DNA of 64,000 nt from Roseococcus suduntuyensis. Lineage in GTDB: Bacteria; Pseudomonadota; Alphaproteobacteria; Acetobacterales; Acetobacteraceae. The notes below the pieces were generated by a model, which did not search any database, was not told the origin of the DNA, and was given only the letters and a program-made list of their open reading frames with translations. Below are positions 16,426-25,504 of the stretch, piece after piece. Each line of letters begins with the position of its first letter. The first letter of the stretch is position 1. Where the stretch lies: positions 792,290 to 856,289 of the forward strand of contig NZ_JACIDJ010000001.1 in NCBI RefSeq assembly GCF_014196305.1, given 5' to 3'. A program made the position numbers and the translations under genes.

Positions 16426-17346
16426 ATGGCAGGAAAATGGTGGGTGCGCGCCGCTGTCGCGCCGGTGCTGGTGGTGGGCCTGGTTGCGGGGGCCTGGCAC
16501 CTCGCGACCTCGCGTCTGGAGACGGAATTCACCGCCTGGCGCCAGGCGCGTGAGGCCGAGGGCTGGCACATCCGCCACGCCCCGCCCACGCGCGGAGGCT
16601 TCCCGTTGCAGGCGGAATTGCGGCTGCGCGACGTGGTGGTGGACGCGCCCTCGCGCCTGGGCTGGCAGGCCGAACGGGTGGTGCTGCGCATCGGCGTGAC
16701 GCCCTGGGGCGTGCTGCGGGCGGATGTCGCGGGGGCGCAGGCGCTGCGCCATGCCGGGGGGGTGACGCCGGTGGTGGCCGAGGGGCTGCGCCTCTCCGCC
16801 CGCCTGCCCTATGCCGGGACGGATGTGGTGGCCGAGAGCCTGGCCCTGCCCGGCATGGCGGCCGAGGCGGTCTCGGGGCGGATCGAGGGTGGGCGGATGG
16901 AGTTGGCGGCCGGCCGGGTCGAGGCCGCGGGCCTGCCGCCGGTGGAGCAGGCGGGGATCGAGGCCCGGGTGAACATCCCGCTGGAAGGCACGGCCGCGCA
17001 GTGGCAGGCAGCGGGCGGGCAGCTGCGCGTGGACCGTCTGGAATTTCGCAGCGGCCGCGTGGTGGCGCAATTCGCCGGCCAGTTCAGCCTGGACCGAAGC
17101 CTGCAGCCCGAGGGCTATGGCGGCCTTTCCGTGACCCATGCGGCCGAGGCGGTGGGCACCTTGTCCGAGTCCGGCCTTGTGTCCCCCGACATGGTGGGGC
17201 CGCTCAGGGCGCTGGTGCTGCTGACCTCGCGCATCCCGCCCGAGGGCGGGCCGCCGCGCCTCGACGTGCCCATCGAGCTGCGGAACCGGCGGCTGATGGC
17301 GGCGCGCATGCCGCTCGTCTCCCTGCCCGCGCTGGACTGGCGATGA
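16426..17346 (+). CDS. DUF2125-like membrane-anchored periplasmic protein
   Basis: The product has 306 residues. An N-terminal helix (about 7-24, VRAAVAPVLVVGLVAGAW) acts as an uncleaved anchor or signal. The rest is beta-rich with repeating WxxxRVVLRI and LRLSARLPYAG strands, as in alphaproteobacterial DUF2125 proteins related to the AsmA-type lipid-transfer fold. Its function is unknown; envelope lipid handling is a guess from that fold. The stop overlaps the ATG of the NTF2-like gene. Confidence 0.75.
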   Translation: MAGKWWVRAAVAPVLVVGLVAGAWHLATSRLETEFTAWRQAREAEGWHIRHAPPTRGGFPLQAELRLRDVVVDAPSRLGWQAERVVLRIGVTPWGVLRADVAGAQALRHAGGVTPVVAEGLRLSARLPYAGTDVVAESLALPGMAAEAVSGRIEGGRMELAAGRVEAAGLPPVEQAGIEARVNIPLEGTAAQWQAAGGQLRVDRLEFRSGRVVAQFAGQFSLDRSLQPEGYGGLSVTHAAEAVGTLSESGLVSPDMVGPLRALVLLTSRIPPEGGPPRLDVPIELRNRRLMAARMPLVSLPALDWR

Positions 17347-17729
17347 CGGCGCCCGATTGGGTGGAGGAGTTCCTCGCCGCCATCCGGCGCGGCGTGGCCG
17401 AGGCCGCGATGGACGCCTTCGAGGGCCGCTTCGCCGAGGAGGCTGAGTATTACACCTCGCCCCAGCTTGCCCCGCTGCGCGGGCGCGCGGCCATCCTGGC
17501 GCATCTGCAGAAGCAGATCGCGGGGCAGCGCGACATGCGGGGCATGACGGAGGTGCTGAACGTCACCGGCATGACGGCGCTGGTGCGCTGGCGGGCCAGC
17601 TATGTGCTGCGCGCCGATGACAGCGTGCAGCATTACGACGCCCTCATCCTCTACGACTTCGCCGCGCCCGGCGTGTGCTTGCGCCGCCGTTCCTGGGCCG
17701 TGCAATGGGCCGAGACGCCATTGCCCTGA
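17343..17729 (+). CDS. NTF2-like (SnoaL-type) small protein
   Basis: This 128-residue protein has the cone-shaped NTF2-like pattern: an N-terminal helix, an FAEEAEYYTSPQ strand near 29, an LRGRAAILAHLQ helix near 43, and three long beta strands. Members include isomerases, hydratases and simple binding proteins, so the activity is open. Its ATG overlaps the stop of the DUF2125 gene as ATGA, so the two are made together. Confidence 0.7.
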   Translation: MTAPDWVEEFLAAIRRGVAEAAMDAFEGRFAEEAEYYTSPQLAPLRGRAAILAHLQKQIAGQRDMRGMTEVLNVTGMTALVRWRASYVLRADDSVQHYDALILYDFAAPGVCLRRRSWAVQWAETPLP

Positions 17730-17782
17730 GGCCGCAACGGTTCCATCCTCCGCCCCAAGCAAGGCAATGATGGAGGAAGAGC

Positions 17783-18784
17783 GTGGCTTCTGTGCCAGTG
17801 TCCGGCGGGCGTTTCGTGATCATCGGCGGCGGCAGCCTGGTGGGGTCCGCCACGGCCGCCGAATTGTTGGATGCGGGTGCCGCCGAGGTGCGCCTCTTCG
17901 ACAATTTCTCCATGGGCGCCGAGACGGCGGTGGCGCATCTGCGCGACAACCCGCGCCTGTCCGTGGTGCGCGGCGACGTGATGCGGATGGCTGATTTGCT
18001 GGCCGCCATGGAGGGCATGGACGGCGCCCTGCCGCTGGCCGCCTACATGACGCTGAACATGGACCGCGACCCCTGGGGCGGCTTGGACGTGAACATCCGC
18101 GGCGTGCAGAACGCGCTGGAAGCCGCTTCCGCGCGCGGCGTGAAGAAGGTGGTCTTCGCCTCCTCCAACGCGGTCTATGGCTATGGGCCGGGCATCAAGG
18201 GTGACTTGATCGAGACCACGCCCTTCTTCAGCGAAGGGGCGCCGCCGGCCGCCATCCTCTACGGCGCCACCAAGATCATCGGCGAGCAGCTCTGCCGCAC
18301 CTACACGAAGAAGCACGGCCTGCCGCATGTCGTTCTGCGCTATTCGACCGTGTATGGCGAACGCCAGCACCACCGCGCCGCCAACGCGCTCTTCATCATC
18401 GAGACGCTGGAGAAGCTGGCGAAGGGCGAGCCGCCCGAGGTCTTCGGCGATGGCAGCGAGACGAAGCACTTCGTCTATGTGGGAGACCTCGCCCGCGCCA
18501 ACCGCATGGCCTTCGAGAGTGCCGCCAGCGACGTGGCGGTGAACTGCTCCGGCCCCGCGCCCATCACCACGAAGGAGCTGGTGGAACTGGTCACGGAACT
18601 GGCCGGCGGCGGCCCCGCGCCGCGCTTCGTGGGCGAGACGCCGGGCAAGGTGCGCCTCACCTCCGGCGGCGCCTTCCGCATCGCGCATGAGAAGGCGCAT
18701 GCCGCCATCGGCTGGAAGCCCGAGGTGGACATGCGCGAGGGGCTCGGGCGCCTCATCCGCTGGCTGCGCGAAGGCAACGCGTGA
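17783..18784 (+). CDS. NAD-dependent epimerase/dehydratase (extended SDR)
   Basis: This 333-residue protein has a glycine-rich loop IIGGGSLVGSATA at 13-25, an ASSNAVYGYG segment near 125 and the catalytic YGATK near 157, as in UDP-glucose 4-epimerases. The C-terminal domain keeps a DLARANRM segment and an IRWLREG end. The first glycine motif, GGGSLVG, departs slightly from GxxGxxG. The start is GTG 17783, five bases after GGAGGA. It overlaps the next SDR gene by one base. The pair may process a sugar or hydroxy acid; the substrate is unknown. Confidence 0.87.
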   Translation: MASVPVSGGRFVIIGGGSLVGSATAAELLDAGAAEVRLFDNFSMGAETAVAHLRDNPRLSVVRGDVMRMADLLAAMEGMDGALPLAAYMTLNMDRDPWGGLDVNIRGVQNALEAASARGVKKVVFASSNAVYGYGPGIKGDLIETTPFFSEGAPPAAILYGATKIIGEQLCRTYTKKHGLPHVVLRYSTVYGERQHHRAANALFIIETLEKLAKGEPPEVFGDGSETKHFVYVGDLARANRMAFESAASDVAVNCSGPAPITTKELVELVTELAGGGPAPRFVGETPGKVRLTSGGAFRIAHEKAHAAIGWKPEVDMREGLGRLIRWLREGNA

Positions 18785-19584
18785 TGGCTGGCCGTCTGGC
18801 GGGCAAGCGCGTCCTGATCCTGGGCGCGGGTTCGGTCGGTGTCGGCGTGGGCAATGGCCGCGCCATGGCCATTCTCTTCGCGCGCGAGGGCGCGCAGGTG
18901 GCCTGCGTGGATTACCGCATGGAGGCGGCGGAGGAGACCACCGCCATGATCGCGGCCGAGGGCGGGCAGGCCTTCGCCCTCTCTGCCGATGTGACGCAGG
19001 AAAGCGAGATCGCGCGCATCGTGGAGGCCACCATGGCCGCCTTCGGGCGCATCGACATCCTGGTGAACAATGTGGGCGGCAGCGTGCCCGGCGGGCCCGA
19101 GGAGCTGACGCCCGAGATGTGGCACAAGCAGTTCCACCACAACCTGCACTATGTGCATCTGTCCACGCGGGCGGTGCTGCCCATCATGGTGAAGCAGGGT
19201 GGCGGGGCGATCGTGAACCTCTCCTCGGTCGCGGCGCACCGGAACATCGGCAATGACCTGATGGCCTATGCGGCGTCCAAATCGGGTGTCACGGCGCTGA
19301 GCCGGATGATCGCGGTGCGCTACGCGCCGCAGGGCGTGCGCTGCAACATCGTGACGCCAGGGTTGATGCACACGCCGCTGGTGGAGGCGCGCCTCGCGGG
19401 CCAGCGCACGGGCGGCGACGTGGCGGGCATCATCGCCAGGCGCAACGCGCAGCCGCCGATGGGCCGCATGGGCGATGCCTGGGACATCGCCTATGCCGCG
19501 CTGTATCTCGCTTCCGACGAGGCGAAGTATGTCACGGGCGCCGAGATCATCGTGGATGGTGGGCTGACGCTGAAGACGCCTTAG
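18784..19584 (+). CDS. SDR-family dehydrogenase
   Basis: This 266-residue classical SDR has a glycine-rich coenzyme loop LGAGSVGVGVGNG near 14, NNVGG near 96, an NLSSVAAH serine and the catalytic YAASK near 162. The C-terminus YVTGAEIIVDGG is standard. The nucleotide loop is a few residues longer than usual, as seen in some enoyl-reductase-like SDRs. Translation may start at ATG 18784, overlapping the previous stop as TGATG, or at the GTG one codon earlier. It is cotranscribed with the epimerase-like gene. Confidence 0.88.
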   Translation: MAGRLAGKRVLILGAGSVGVGVGNGRAMAILFAREGAQVACVDYRMEAAEETTAMIAAEGGQAFALSADVTQESEIARIVEATMAAFGRIDILVNNVGGSVPGGPEELTPEMWHKQFHHNLHYVHLSTRAVLPIMVKQGGGAIVNLSSVAAHRNIGNDLMAYAASKSGVTALSRMIAVRYAPQGVRCNIVTPGLMHTPLVEARLAGQRTGGDVAGIIARRNAQPPMGRMGDAWDIAYAALYLASDEAKYVTGAEIIVDGGLTLKTP

Positions 19585-19919
19585 GTTTACAAACCGTTCG
19601 TCTCACTTGCCGAGTCGCCGCTCGCGTTTTGCTCGTAGGCGTGGCCGCCACCACAAGATGTGGTAATTTTCGGCGCACAGGCCCCAGATGTAGGGTAAGC
19701 CTTGACAGGGGCGGTCTGATTATGCGGAATAAGTGTGCACTTCAGGATATGGATGAGCCGCCAGGTGGTCAGACCTGGCGGCTCGGAGATGCCCTGATCC
19801 CGTCCTGACGTCAGGTCCGGGAGGAGACTGCACACTCGGAGTGTTCCTCCGAGACGTTTCTCAGTCAAGCCTGACGTCGCCGATCGGCAAATTTAGCGCC
19901 GTAGTGTGATAGGTGACCC
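19585..19919. other. Non-coding, less GC-rich stretch with strong hairpins
   Basis: No credible gene is seen in these 335 bases; a minus-strand open frame of 93 codons has no recognisable features. There is a perfect 12-bp inverted repeat, GAGCCGCCAGGT and ACCTGGCGGCTC, at 19755-19784 with a 6-base loop. A smaller hairpin, CTCGGA and TCCGAG, lies near 19834-19853, and the palindrome CTGACGTCAG lies near 19805. TTGACA at 19702 could be a -35 box but no good -10 follows. A small RNA or an old insertion remnant is possible. Confidence 0.5.
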
Positions 19920-20129
19920 ATGACTCAACGCACGTACCCCTCTTACTGGCTCTACAAGGACAACGCAGGCCAGTTCCGCTGGAGCTATGCGGCGTCAAAC
20001 GGCCGCGTCATCGCTGTCTCGAGCGAAAGCTATCTTCGTAAGGCTGACTGTCTTCGAGGGATCGAGATCATGAAGGGCTCTTCCTCCGCTCCTGTGTGGT
20101 TGCCGGAGGATCTTGTGAACGCTGCATAA
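19920..20129 (+). CDS. DUF1508 (YegP-like) small protein
   Basis: The 69-residue product is a single DUF1508 repeat: YWLYKDNAGQFRW at 9-21, an SNGRVIAVSSESY block near 26-38, then KADCLRGIEIMKG near 41. The family forms small beta-alpha units whose role is poorly known. The gene and the flanking 400 bases are less GC-rich than the surroundings, which suggests acquisition. A hairpin follows the stop. The ribosome site is weak (AGGTGA). Confidence 0.8.
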   Translation: MTQRTYPSYWLYKDNAGQFRWSYAASNGRVIAVSSESYLRKADCLRGIEIMKGSSSAPVWLPEDLVNAA

Positions 20130-20141
20130 GCGACTGCATAT

Positions 20142-20179
20142 GGGTCGGTACCTTCGGTTACGCGCGGGTGCCGACCTTA
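20142..20179 (+). terminator. Hairpin after the DUF1508 gene
   Basis: GGTCGG at 20143-20148 pairs with CCGACC at 20171-20176, with further inner pairing (TACC against GGTG), followed by TTAAAT. It is a plausible terminator. Confidence 0.5.
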
Positions 20180-20200
20180 AATCCATAAAGACAAGCCCGG

Positions 20201-20716
20201 TCAGGCCCAGTCCGTTTCCGCGACCACCCAGGGCAGGTCCGTATCGCCCGTGCCGGCGCCTAGCCGTGTCAGCAGCGCGTGCGCCTGCCCGCGATGGTGC
20301 GTCTGGTGGTTGAACATGTGCGTCACCAGCAGCCAGCGCGGGCGGCGCATCTCGCGCCCCGTGGCGCCGCTGAACCATGTCAGGTCGCCTTCGAGATCGG
20401 CCGGCGCCAGCGCGGCCGCCCAGCCCTGCATGCGCGCATCCATCGCGGCGCGGGCGGCGCGCAGCGCGTCCCAGCCTTCCACCAGCCGCGTGCTTTCCGC
20501 GATGCCGCCCGCCGGCCGTTCCCAGCCGGCGAAACGGTGCATCCAGATGCTGTCGCCCCAGAGCAGATGGCACAGCGTGGCGTGGATGGACCCGAAGAAG
20601 GCGCCGCCATCCGCGCGCCGCTGCGCCTCGGTCAGCGTGGCGGCGGCGTCGTAGAGGCGGCGGTTCATCTCGGCATTGTAGGCGGCCATGGCGCGGACAT
20701 GGGCGGGGCTGATCAC
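20201..20716 (-). CDS. DinB-family putative metalloenzyme
   Basis: This 171-residue four-helix-bundle protein has the DinB metal histidines: HATLCHLLWGD near 50-60 and FNHQTHHRGQ near 135-144. Relatives include thiol-dependent transferases such as mycothiol or bacillithiol S-transferases and many proteins of unknown function. The GTG at 20714-20716 overlaps the stop of the GNAT gene as GTGA, which sets the start. It is the last gene of an aspC-GNAT-dinB run. Confidence 0.85.
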   Translation of the reverse strand: MISPAHVRAMAAYNAEMNRRLYDAAATLTEAQRRADGGAFFGSIHATLCHLLWGDSIWMHRFAGWERPAGGIAESTRLVEGWDALRAARAAMDARMQGWAAALAPADLEGDLTWFSGATGREMRRPRWLLVTHMFNHQTHHRGQAHALLTRLGAGTGDTDLPWVVAETDWA

Positions 20717-21705
20717 GCGGGCACTTCCTTGAAGAAGAACACCACATCCTGCTTCTCGCGCCGCGCATCCAGCTCGCAGCGCGGAATGCGCCCGGCCTCC
20801 CGCCAACCCAGGCGGCGATACAGCGCCTCGCCCGCCGCGCCGCCGCGCGTGTCGAGCGTCAGCAGCTTGCGGCCCAGGCGTTCGGCCGCCTGTTCGGCCC
20901 GGCGCACCAGGGCGGTGCCCACGCCGCGCCGGCGGAGCGCGGGGTCCACCAGCAGCTTCTCGACTTCGACGCGGTGCGGCTGATTCTCCTGGCTCTCCAG
21001 GTGCAGCTGCACCGTGCCGGCCAGCACGCCATCCAGCCAGGCCACCAGCAGCAGCCGGTGGTTCTGCGCCACCTCGGTGCTGACGCGCTTCCAGAAGCCC
21101 CGCGCCTTCTCGCGCGACATGGGGGGCAGGAAGGAGACGGAGGCCCCCTCCGCCACGCAGCCGATCAGGATGTCCGCCAGGCGCCGTTCCGCGCTGGCGG
21201 CGGCGGCGGCGTCCAGCGCCTCCACCACCAGCCCACTGAGCGGCTTGCCGTAGCGGAATTCCAGCGATTTCGAGAGGTCGTCCAGGATGCGGATGGCACC
21301 CGACCGCACATAGCCGCGCTTTTCGTAGAAGGCGTGCGCGGCGTCGAAGCGCGTGTCGGTCCAGAGCACCAGGCGCTCGGCGCCGGCCGCGCGGGCATGG
21401 GCCTCGGCGGTGTCGAGCAACCGGTGCGCGAGGCCCGACCCCCGCGCCCCGGCATCCACATACAGCCGGCAGATTTCCCACGCGTCATCGGAGCCCAGCG
21501 GACGGGTGGCGACCATGCCCTGCCCGTCCTCGCTCAGCCACAGGGCCCCGCCGCTGCCGGCGAAGTAGGTGGCGAGCGCGCGAAGCTCCGGCAGCTCCGC
21601 GTCCAGGTCGAAGATGCAGCCGGGGAACTCCGCCCAGGCGTCGCGGATCAGGCGGATGAAGGCCTCGGCGTCGCCATCGCGGCCGGGACGGATGGCGACC
21701 CCCAT
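20713..21705 (-). CDS. Tandem GNAT N-acetyltransferase
   Basis: The 330-residue product joins two GNAT domains. The first (about 1-150) shows a YVDAGARGSGLAHRLL acetyl-CoA loop; the second (about 175-330) shows VDPALRRRGVGTALVRR. Both loops keep the Q/RxxGxG/A pattern, so both may bind acetyl-CoA. The acceptors are unknown. The start at ATG 21703-21705 lies two bases after the aspartate aminotransferase stop. Two-domain GNATs often have one catalytic and one regulatory half. Confidence 0.87.
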   Translation of the reverse strand: MGVAIRPGRDGDAEAFIRLIRDAWAEFPGCIFDLDAELPELRALATYFAGSGGALWLSEDGQGMVATRPLGSDDAWEICRLYVDAGARGSGLAHRLLDTAEAHARAAGAERLVLWTDTRFDAAHAFYEKRGYVRSGAIRILDDLSKSLEFRYGKPLSGLVVEALDAAAAASAERRLADILIGCVAEGASVSFLPPMSREKARGFWKRVSTEVAQNHRLLLVAWLDGVLAGTVQLHLESQENQPHRVEVEKLLVDPALRRRGVGTALVRRAEQAAERLGRKLLTLDTRGGAAGEALYRRLGWREAGRIPRCELDARREKQDVVFFFKEVPA

Positions 21706-21707
21706 GC

Positions 21708-22910
21708 TCAGCGCAGCGCCTCGCAGAAGGCCTTGATGCGGGCCATCGCCTCGGTCAGCTCGCCCATGTTGGTGGCGTAGCTGATGCGGATGTAGGGCGA
21801 CATGCCATAGGCGCTGCCCTGCACCACCGTCACATGCGCCTCCTCCAGCAGGGCCATGGCCAGCTCGGTGTCGGTCGTGATCCTGGTGCCGGCCTTGGTG
21901 GTCTTGCCCAGGCAGCCCGAGACGTTGGGGAAGACGTAGAAGGCGCCCTCGGGCTTGTGGCAGACGATGCCGGGGCACTGGTTCAGCGCGTCCACCACGA
22001 AGTCGCGGCGGGTGAGGTACTCGGCCGCGCGTTCCTTCACGAGGTCCTGCGGGCCGTCCAGGGCGGCGGCGGCGGCGGCCTGGCCGATGGTGGAGACGCC
22101 CGAGGTCGCCTGGCCCTGCATGTTGAACATGGCCTTGATGAGGTTCTTCGGCCCGCCGCAGAAGCCGATGCGCCAGCCGGTCATGGCATAGGTCTTGGAG
22201 GCGCCGTTCACCGTCAGCGTGCGGTCGCGCAGGCCGGGCTCGACCTCGGCGATCGTGCAGAACTCGAACCCGTCATAGACGAGGTGCTCATACATGTCGT
22301 CGGTCATGACCCAGACATGCGGGTGGCGCATCAGCACATCGGCCAGCGCCTTCATTTCGGCGCGCGAGCAGGCCGCACCCGTCGGGTTGTTGGGGAAGTT
22401 CAGCATCACCCACTTGGTCTTGGGGGTGATGGCGGCCTCCAGGTCCTCGGGGCGCAGCTTGAAGCCGTTGTTCTGCGGGCAGTTCACGGTCACCGGCACG
22501 CCGCCCGCCACCTTCGCCATGTCCGCGTAGCTGATCCAGTAGGGGGCGGGGATGACCACCTCGTCGCCCGGATCGAGGGTCGCCATCAGCGCGTTGTAGA
22601 TGGCCTGCTTGCCGCCATTCGTCACCAGGATCTCGTCATCGGAGAAGTCCAGGTTGTTGTCGCGCTTGAACTTCCGGCGGATGGCCGCCTTGAAGGCCGG
22701 CGTGCCGCCCTGGGGCGGATACTTGGTGTCGCCCTTCAGCGCCGCCTGGTGCGCGGCCTCGATGGCATGGGCGGGGGTGGCGAAATCGGGCTCGCCGGAG
22801 TTCAGCGCGATGACCTTCACACCCTGGGCGGCGAGTTCGCGCGCCTTCATCCCCATGACGACGGAAGCGGAGACCTGGACATCGGCGAGGCGACTGGCGA
22901 GGGTGGGCAT
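21708..22910 (-). CDS. aspC: Aspartate aminotransferase (class I, PLP)
   Basis: This 400-residue fold-type I aminotransferase interconverts aspartate and 2-oxoglutarate with oxaloacetate and glutamate. SGEPDFATP near 38-46, PNNPTG near 172-177 and the lysine loop GASKTYAMTGWRIGF near 236-250 (Schiff-base Lys in SKT) are all intact. It belongs to the AAT 1-gamma type widespread in alphaproteobacteria; many of these also accept prephenate. The ATG at 22908-22910 gives the standard N-terminus. Confidence 0.95.
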   Translation of the reverse strand: MPTLASRLADVQVSASVVMGMKARELAAQGVKVIALNSGEPDFATPAHAIEAAHQAALKGDTKYPPQGGTPAFKAAIRRKFKRDNNLDFSDDEILVTNGGKQAIYNALMATLDPGDEVVIPAPYWISYADMAKVAGGVPVTVNCPQNNGFKLRPEDLEAAITPKTKWVMLNFPNNPTGAACSRAEMKALADVLMRHPHVWVMTDDMYEHLVYDGFEFCTIAEVEPGLRDRTLTVNGASKTYAMTGWRIGFCGGPKNLIKAMFNMQGQATSGVSTIGQAAAAAALDGPQDLVKERAAEYLTRRDFVVDALNQCPGIVCHKPEGAFYVFPNVSGCLGKTTKAGTRITTDTELAMALLEEAHVTVVQGSAYGMSPYIRISYATNMGELTEAMARIKAFCEALR

Positions 22911-23058
22911 GGTCAATTCCTGAAGCGGTGTGAAAGGCGCGCGCATCCTATGGCCGGGCCGGGGCCGCGCCAATATGCGGGGGCATTGCGTCATCGGAAT
23001 GCAACCCACCGGGGTGGGCAGTTCTCGCGCCGCGGGGTTTCGGCTAAGCGGCACCACC

Positions 23059-24015
23059 ATGCGCCACTTCCTCGATTTCGAAAAACCCATCGCCGAGCTG
23101 GAAGGCAAGCTCGAGGAGCTGCGCCGCACCACGGATGCGGGCGGGCTCGACCTGCACGAGGAGATCGAGAAGCTCCGCGACAAGGCCGAGAAGCTGCTGG
23201 CGGCGACCTACGCCAAGCTCACCCCCTGGCAGAAGGCCCAGGTGGCCCGCCACCCCGAGCGGCCCAAATGCCTGCACTATGTGGAAGCCCTGATCGAGGA
23301 CTGGACGCCCCTGGCCGGCGACCGCGCCTTCGGCGAGGATGCGGCCATCATCAGTGGGTTGGGCCGTTTCCGGGGCCGCCCCGTGGCCGTGCTGGGCACC
23401 GAGAAGGGCCACGACACCGAAACCCGCGTGAAGCACAATTTCGGCATGGCCAAGCCCGAGGGCTACCGCAAGGCCCGGCGCATCATGCAGCTGGCCGGGC
23501 GGTTCAACCTGCCGATTCTCTCCTTCGTGGACACCTCCGGCGCCTTCCCGGGCATCGAGGCCGAGGCGCGCGGGCAAGCCGAAGCCATCGCCCGCTCCAT
23601 CGAGGCGGGGCTGGAGGCACCGGTGCCCTTCGTGGCCACCATCATCGGCGAGGGCGGTTCGGGCGGCGCCATCGCGCTCGCCACCGCCGATAGGGTGCTG
23701 ATGCTGGAGCACGCCATCTATTCCGTGATCAGCCCCGAGGGCTGCGCCAGCATCCTGTGGCGGGACGCGACCCTGGCGCCCCAGGCCGCCGAGGCGCTGA
23801 AGCTGACGGCCGAGGACCTGAAGCGCCTCGCCTTGATCGACACCGTCATCACCGAGCCGCTGGGCGGCGCCCACCGTGACACCGCGGCCACCCTGGCCAG
23901 CGTGGGCGATGCGGTGGCGGCGGCGCTGGACCCGCTGCTCAAGCTGGACGGACCCACGCTAAAGGCCCGGCGGCGCGACAAATTTCTCGAAATGGGGCGA
24001 AGCGCGGTAGCCTGA
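23059..24015 (+). CDS. accA: Acetyl-CoA carboxylase carboxyltransferase subunit alpha
   Basis: This 318-residue subunit, with AccD, moves the carboxyl group from biotin to acetyl-CoA in fatty acid synthesis. The N-terminal FLDFEKPIAELEGKLEEL coiled segment is typical, and the core holds FVDTSGAFPGIEAEARGQ near 155-172 and GEGGSGGAIAL near 196-206. Length and order match the family. It is divergent from aspC and stands five bases before an MFS gene. Confidence 0.97.
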   Translation: MRHFLDFEKPIAELEGKLEELRRTTDAGGLDLHEEIEKLRDKAEKLLAATYAKLTPWQKAQVARHPERPKCLHYVEALIEDWTPLAGDRAFGEDAAIISGLGRFRGRPVAVLGTEKGHDTETRVKHNFGMAKPEGYRKARRIMQLAGRFNLPILSFVDTSGAFPGIEAEARGQAEAIARSIEAGLEAPVPFVATIIGEGGSGGAIALATADRVLMLEHAIYSVISPEGCASILWRDATLAPQAAEALKLTAEDLKRLALIDTVITEPLGGAHRDTAATLASVGDAVAAALDPLLKLDGPTLKARRRDKFLEMGRSAVA

Positions 24016-24019
24016 CGGC

Positions 24020-25504
24020 ATGACCCCCCCGCCCGCCTTCTCCCCCGCCGAAGCCCGGCGGTCCTTCCTGCGGGCCTTTCCCACCATCGCGGTGGCCATC
24101 TTCATCCCGGCCATCGACACCACCATCACCGCCACCGCCCTGCCCGCCATGGCGGCGGAGTTCGGGGTGGTGGAGCGCATTTCCTGGGTGGTGGTGGCCT
24201 ATCTCATCGCCGCCACCATCGCCGCCCCGGTCTTCGGCCGGCTGGGCGATGCCTTCGGCCGCCGGCGCATGCTGCTGCTGGGATTCGCCATGCAGGGGCT
24301 GGGCATGCTGGCCGCGGGGCTCGCGCCCAGCTTCGAGGCCCTGCTGGCCGCCCGCCTGCTGCAAGGCTTCGGCGGCGGCGCCCTGCTGACCCTGGCCATG
24401 GCGCTGATCGGCGAAAGCCTGCCGCCGCGCGAACGCGGCCGTTACCAGGGCTACCTGGTGGCCTGCTTCATGAGCGCCTCGGCCACCGGCCCGCTGGCGG
24501 GTGGGTGGCTCACCCAGGCCTTCGGCTGGCCGGCGGTGTTCCTGGCCGGGCTGCCGCTGGTGATCCTGGGGGCGTTGGCCGCCTATACCTTGCCGCGCCG
24601 GCCCCTCTCCGGCGCTGGCTTCCGCTTCGACCTGCCGGGCACGCTGCTCTTTGCCGTGTTCGTGGTGACGCTGGTGCTGATGCTGGACCGCATCCAGGCC
24701 CTGCGCTGGGATGCGGCGGTCTGGGCCGCCGTGTTCGGCCTGATGGCGCTGGGCGCCCTGCTGGCGCTGGGCTTCGTCGAGCGCCGCGTGCCCGACCCGC
24801 TGCTGCCCCTGCCTTTGCTGGCCCACCCGGCCATCTGGCGCCTGTCCATCCTGTCGGCCTGCGTGCAGGGGGTGCTGGTGGCGCTGATCTCCTTCCTGCC
24901 GCTATATCTGTACGCGGTGCGGGACGTGCCGCTGGCCACCGTGGGCGTGCTGCTGCTGCCGATGAGCGTGGGCGGCGGGGTGGGCGCCTTGATCTCCGGG
25001 CAGTTCATGGCGCGCACGGGGCGGAACATGCTGCTGCCCTCCATCGGGCTCACGGCCTCGGCCGTGCTGCTGTCGGGGCTGGCCTTTGTGGCGCAGGACA
25101 TTCCCCTGGCCTGGCTGCCCTGGGTGCTGGGGGTGGTCAGCTTCTGCTTCGGCACCTCCTTCCCCGTGGTGCAGACCACGGTGCAGGTGGCGGCGGGGCC
25201 GGGGCAGCTCGGTGTCGCCACCGCCTCGGTGCAGTTCATGCGGAACCTGGGCTCGGCGGCGGGGACGGCCATCCTGGGCACCGTCATCTTCGGCAGCTTC
25301 GCCCTGGCCGATGCCGCCCTGGCCGAGCGTTTCGCCTCCGTGCTGCGCGGCGGGCGAGAGGCGCTCGCCGCGCTGCCGGTGCTGGAGAGGGCCGCCATGG
25401 CGGCGGGCCTCTCGGGCGGCTACCGCGCCATGTTCGCGGGGGCCGCGGCCATCATGGCCTTGGCCGCCGTGATGGCCTGGCGGGTGCCGCTGCGGCGGGT
25501 CTGA
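24020..25504 (+). CDS. MFS multidrug exporter, DHA2/14-TM type
   Basis: This 494-residue major facilitator has about 14 membrane helices. Motif A appears as GRLGDAFGRRRMLLLG near 73-88, and an acidic DTTITATALPAM in helix 1 (near 34-45) matches drug-proton antiporters of the EmrB/QacA group. A motif-C-like stretch is present in helix 5. The substrate cannot be told. It follows accA by four bases but probably has an unrelated role. Confidence 0.9.
   Translation: MTPPPAFSPAEARRSFLRAFPTIAVAIFIPAIDTTITATALPAMAAEFGVVERISWVVVAYLIAATIAAPVFGRLGDAFGRRRMLLLGFAMQGLGMLAAGLAPSFEALLAARLLQGFGGGALLTLAMALIGESLPPRERGRYQGYLVACFMSASATGPLAGGWLTQAFGWPAVFLAGLPLVILGALAAYTLPRRPLSGAGFRFDLPGTLLFAVFVVTLVLMLDRIQALRWDAAVWAAVFGLMALGALLALGFVERRVPDPLLPLPLLAHPAIWRLSILSACVQGVLVALISFLPLYLYAVRDVPLATVGVLLLPMSVGGGVGALISGQFMARTGRNMLLPSIGLTASAVLLSGLAFVAQDIPLAWLPWVLGVVSFCFGTSFPVVQTTVQVAAGPGQLGVATASVQFMRNLGSAAGTAILGTVIFGSFALADAALAERFASVLRGGREALAALPVLERAAMAAGLSGGYRAMFAGAAAIMALAAVMAWRVPLRRV

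Noticed and set aside
19587-19868. Minus-strand 93-codon open frame
   Set aside because: It shows no recognisable motif, signal or ribosome site, and it covers the hairpins. It is more likely non-coding.
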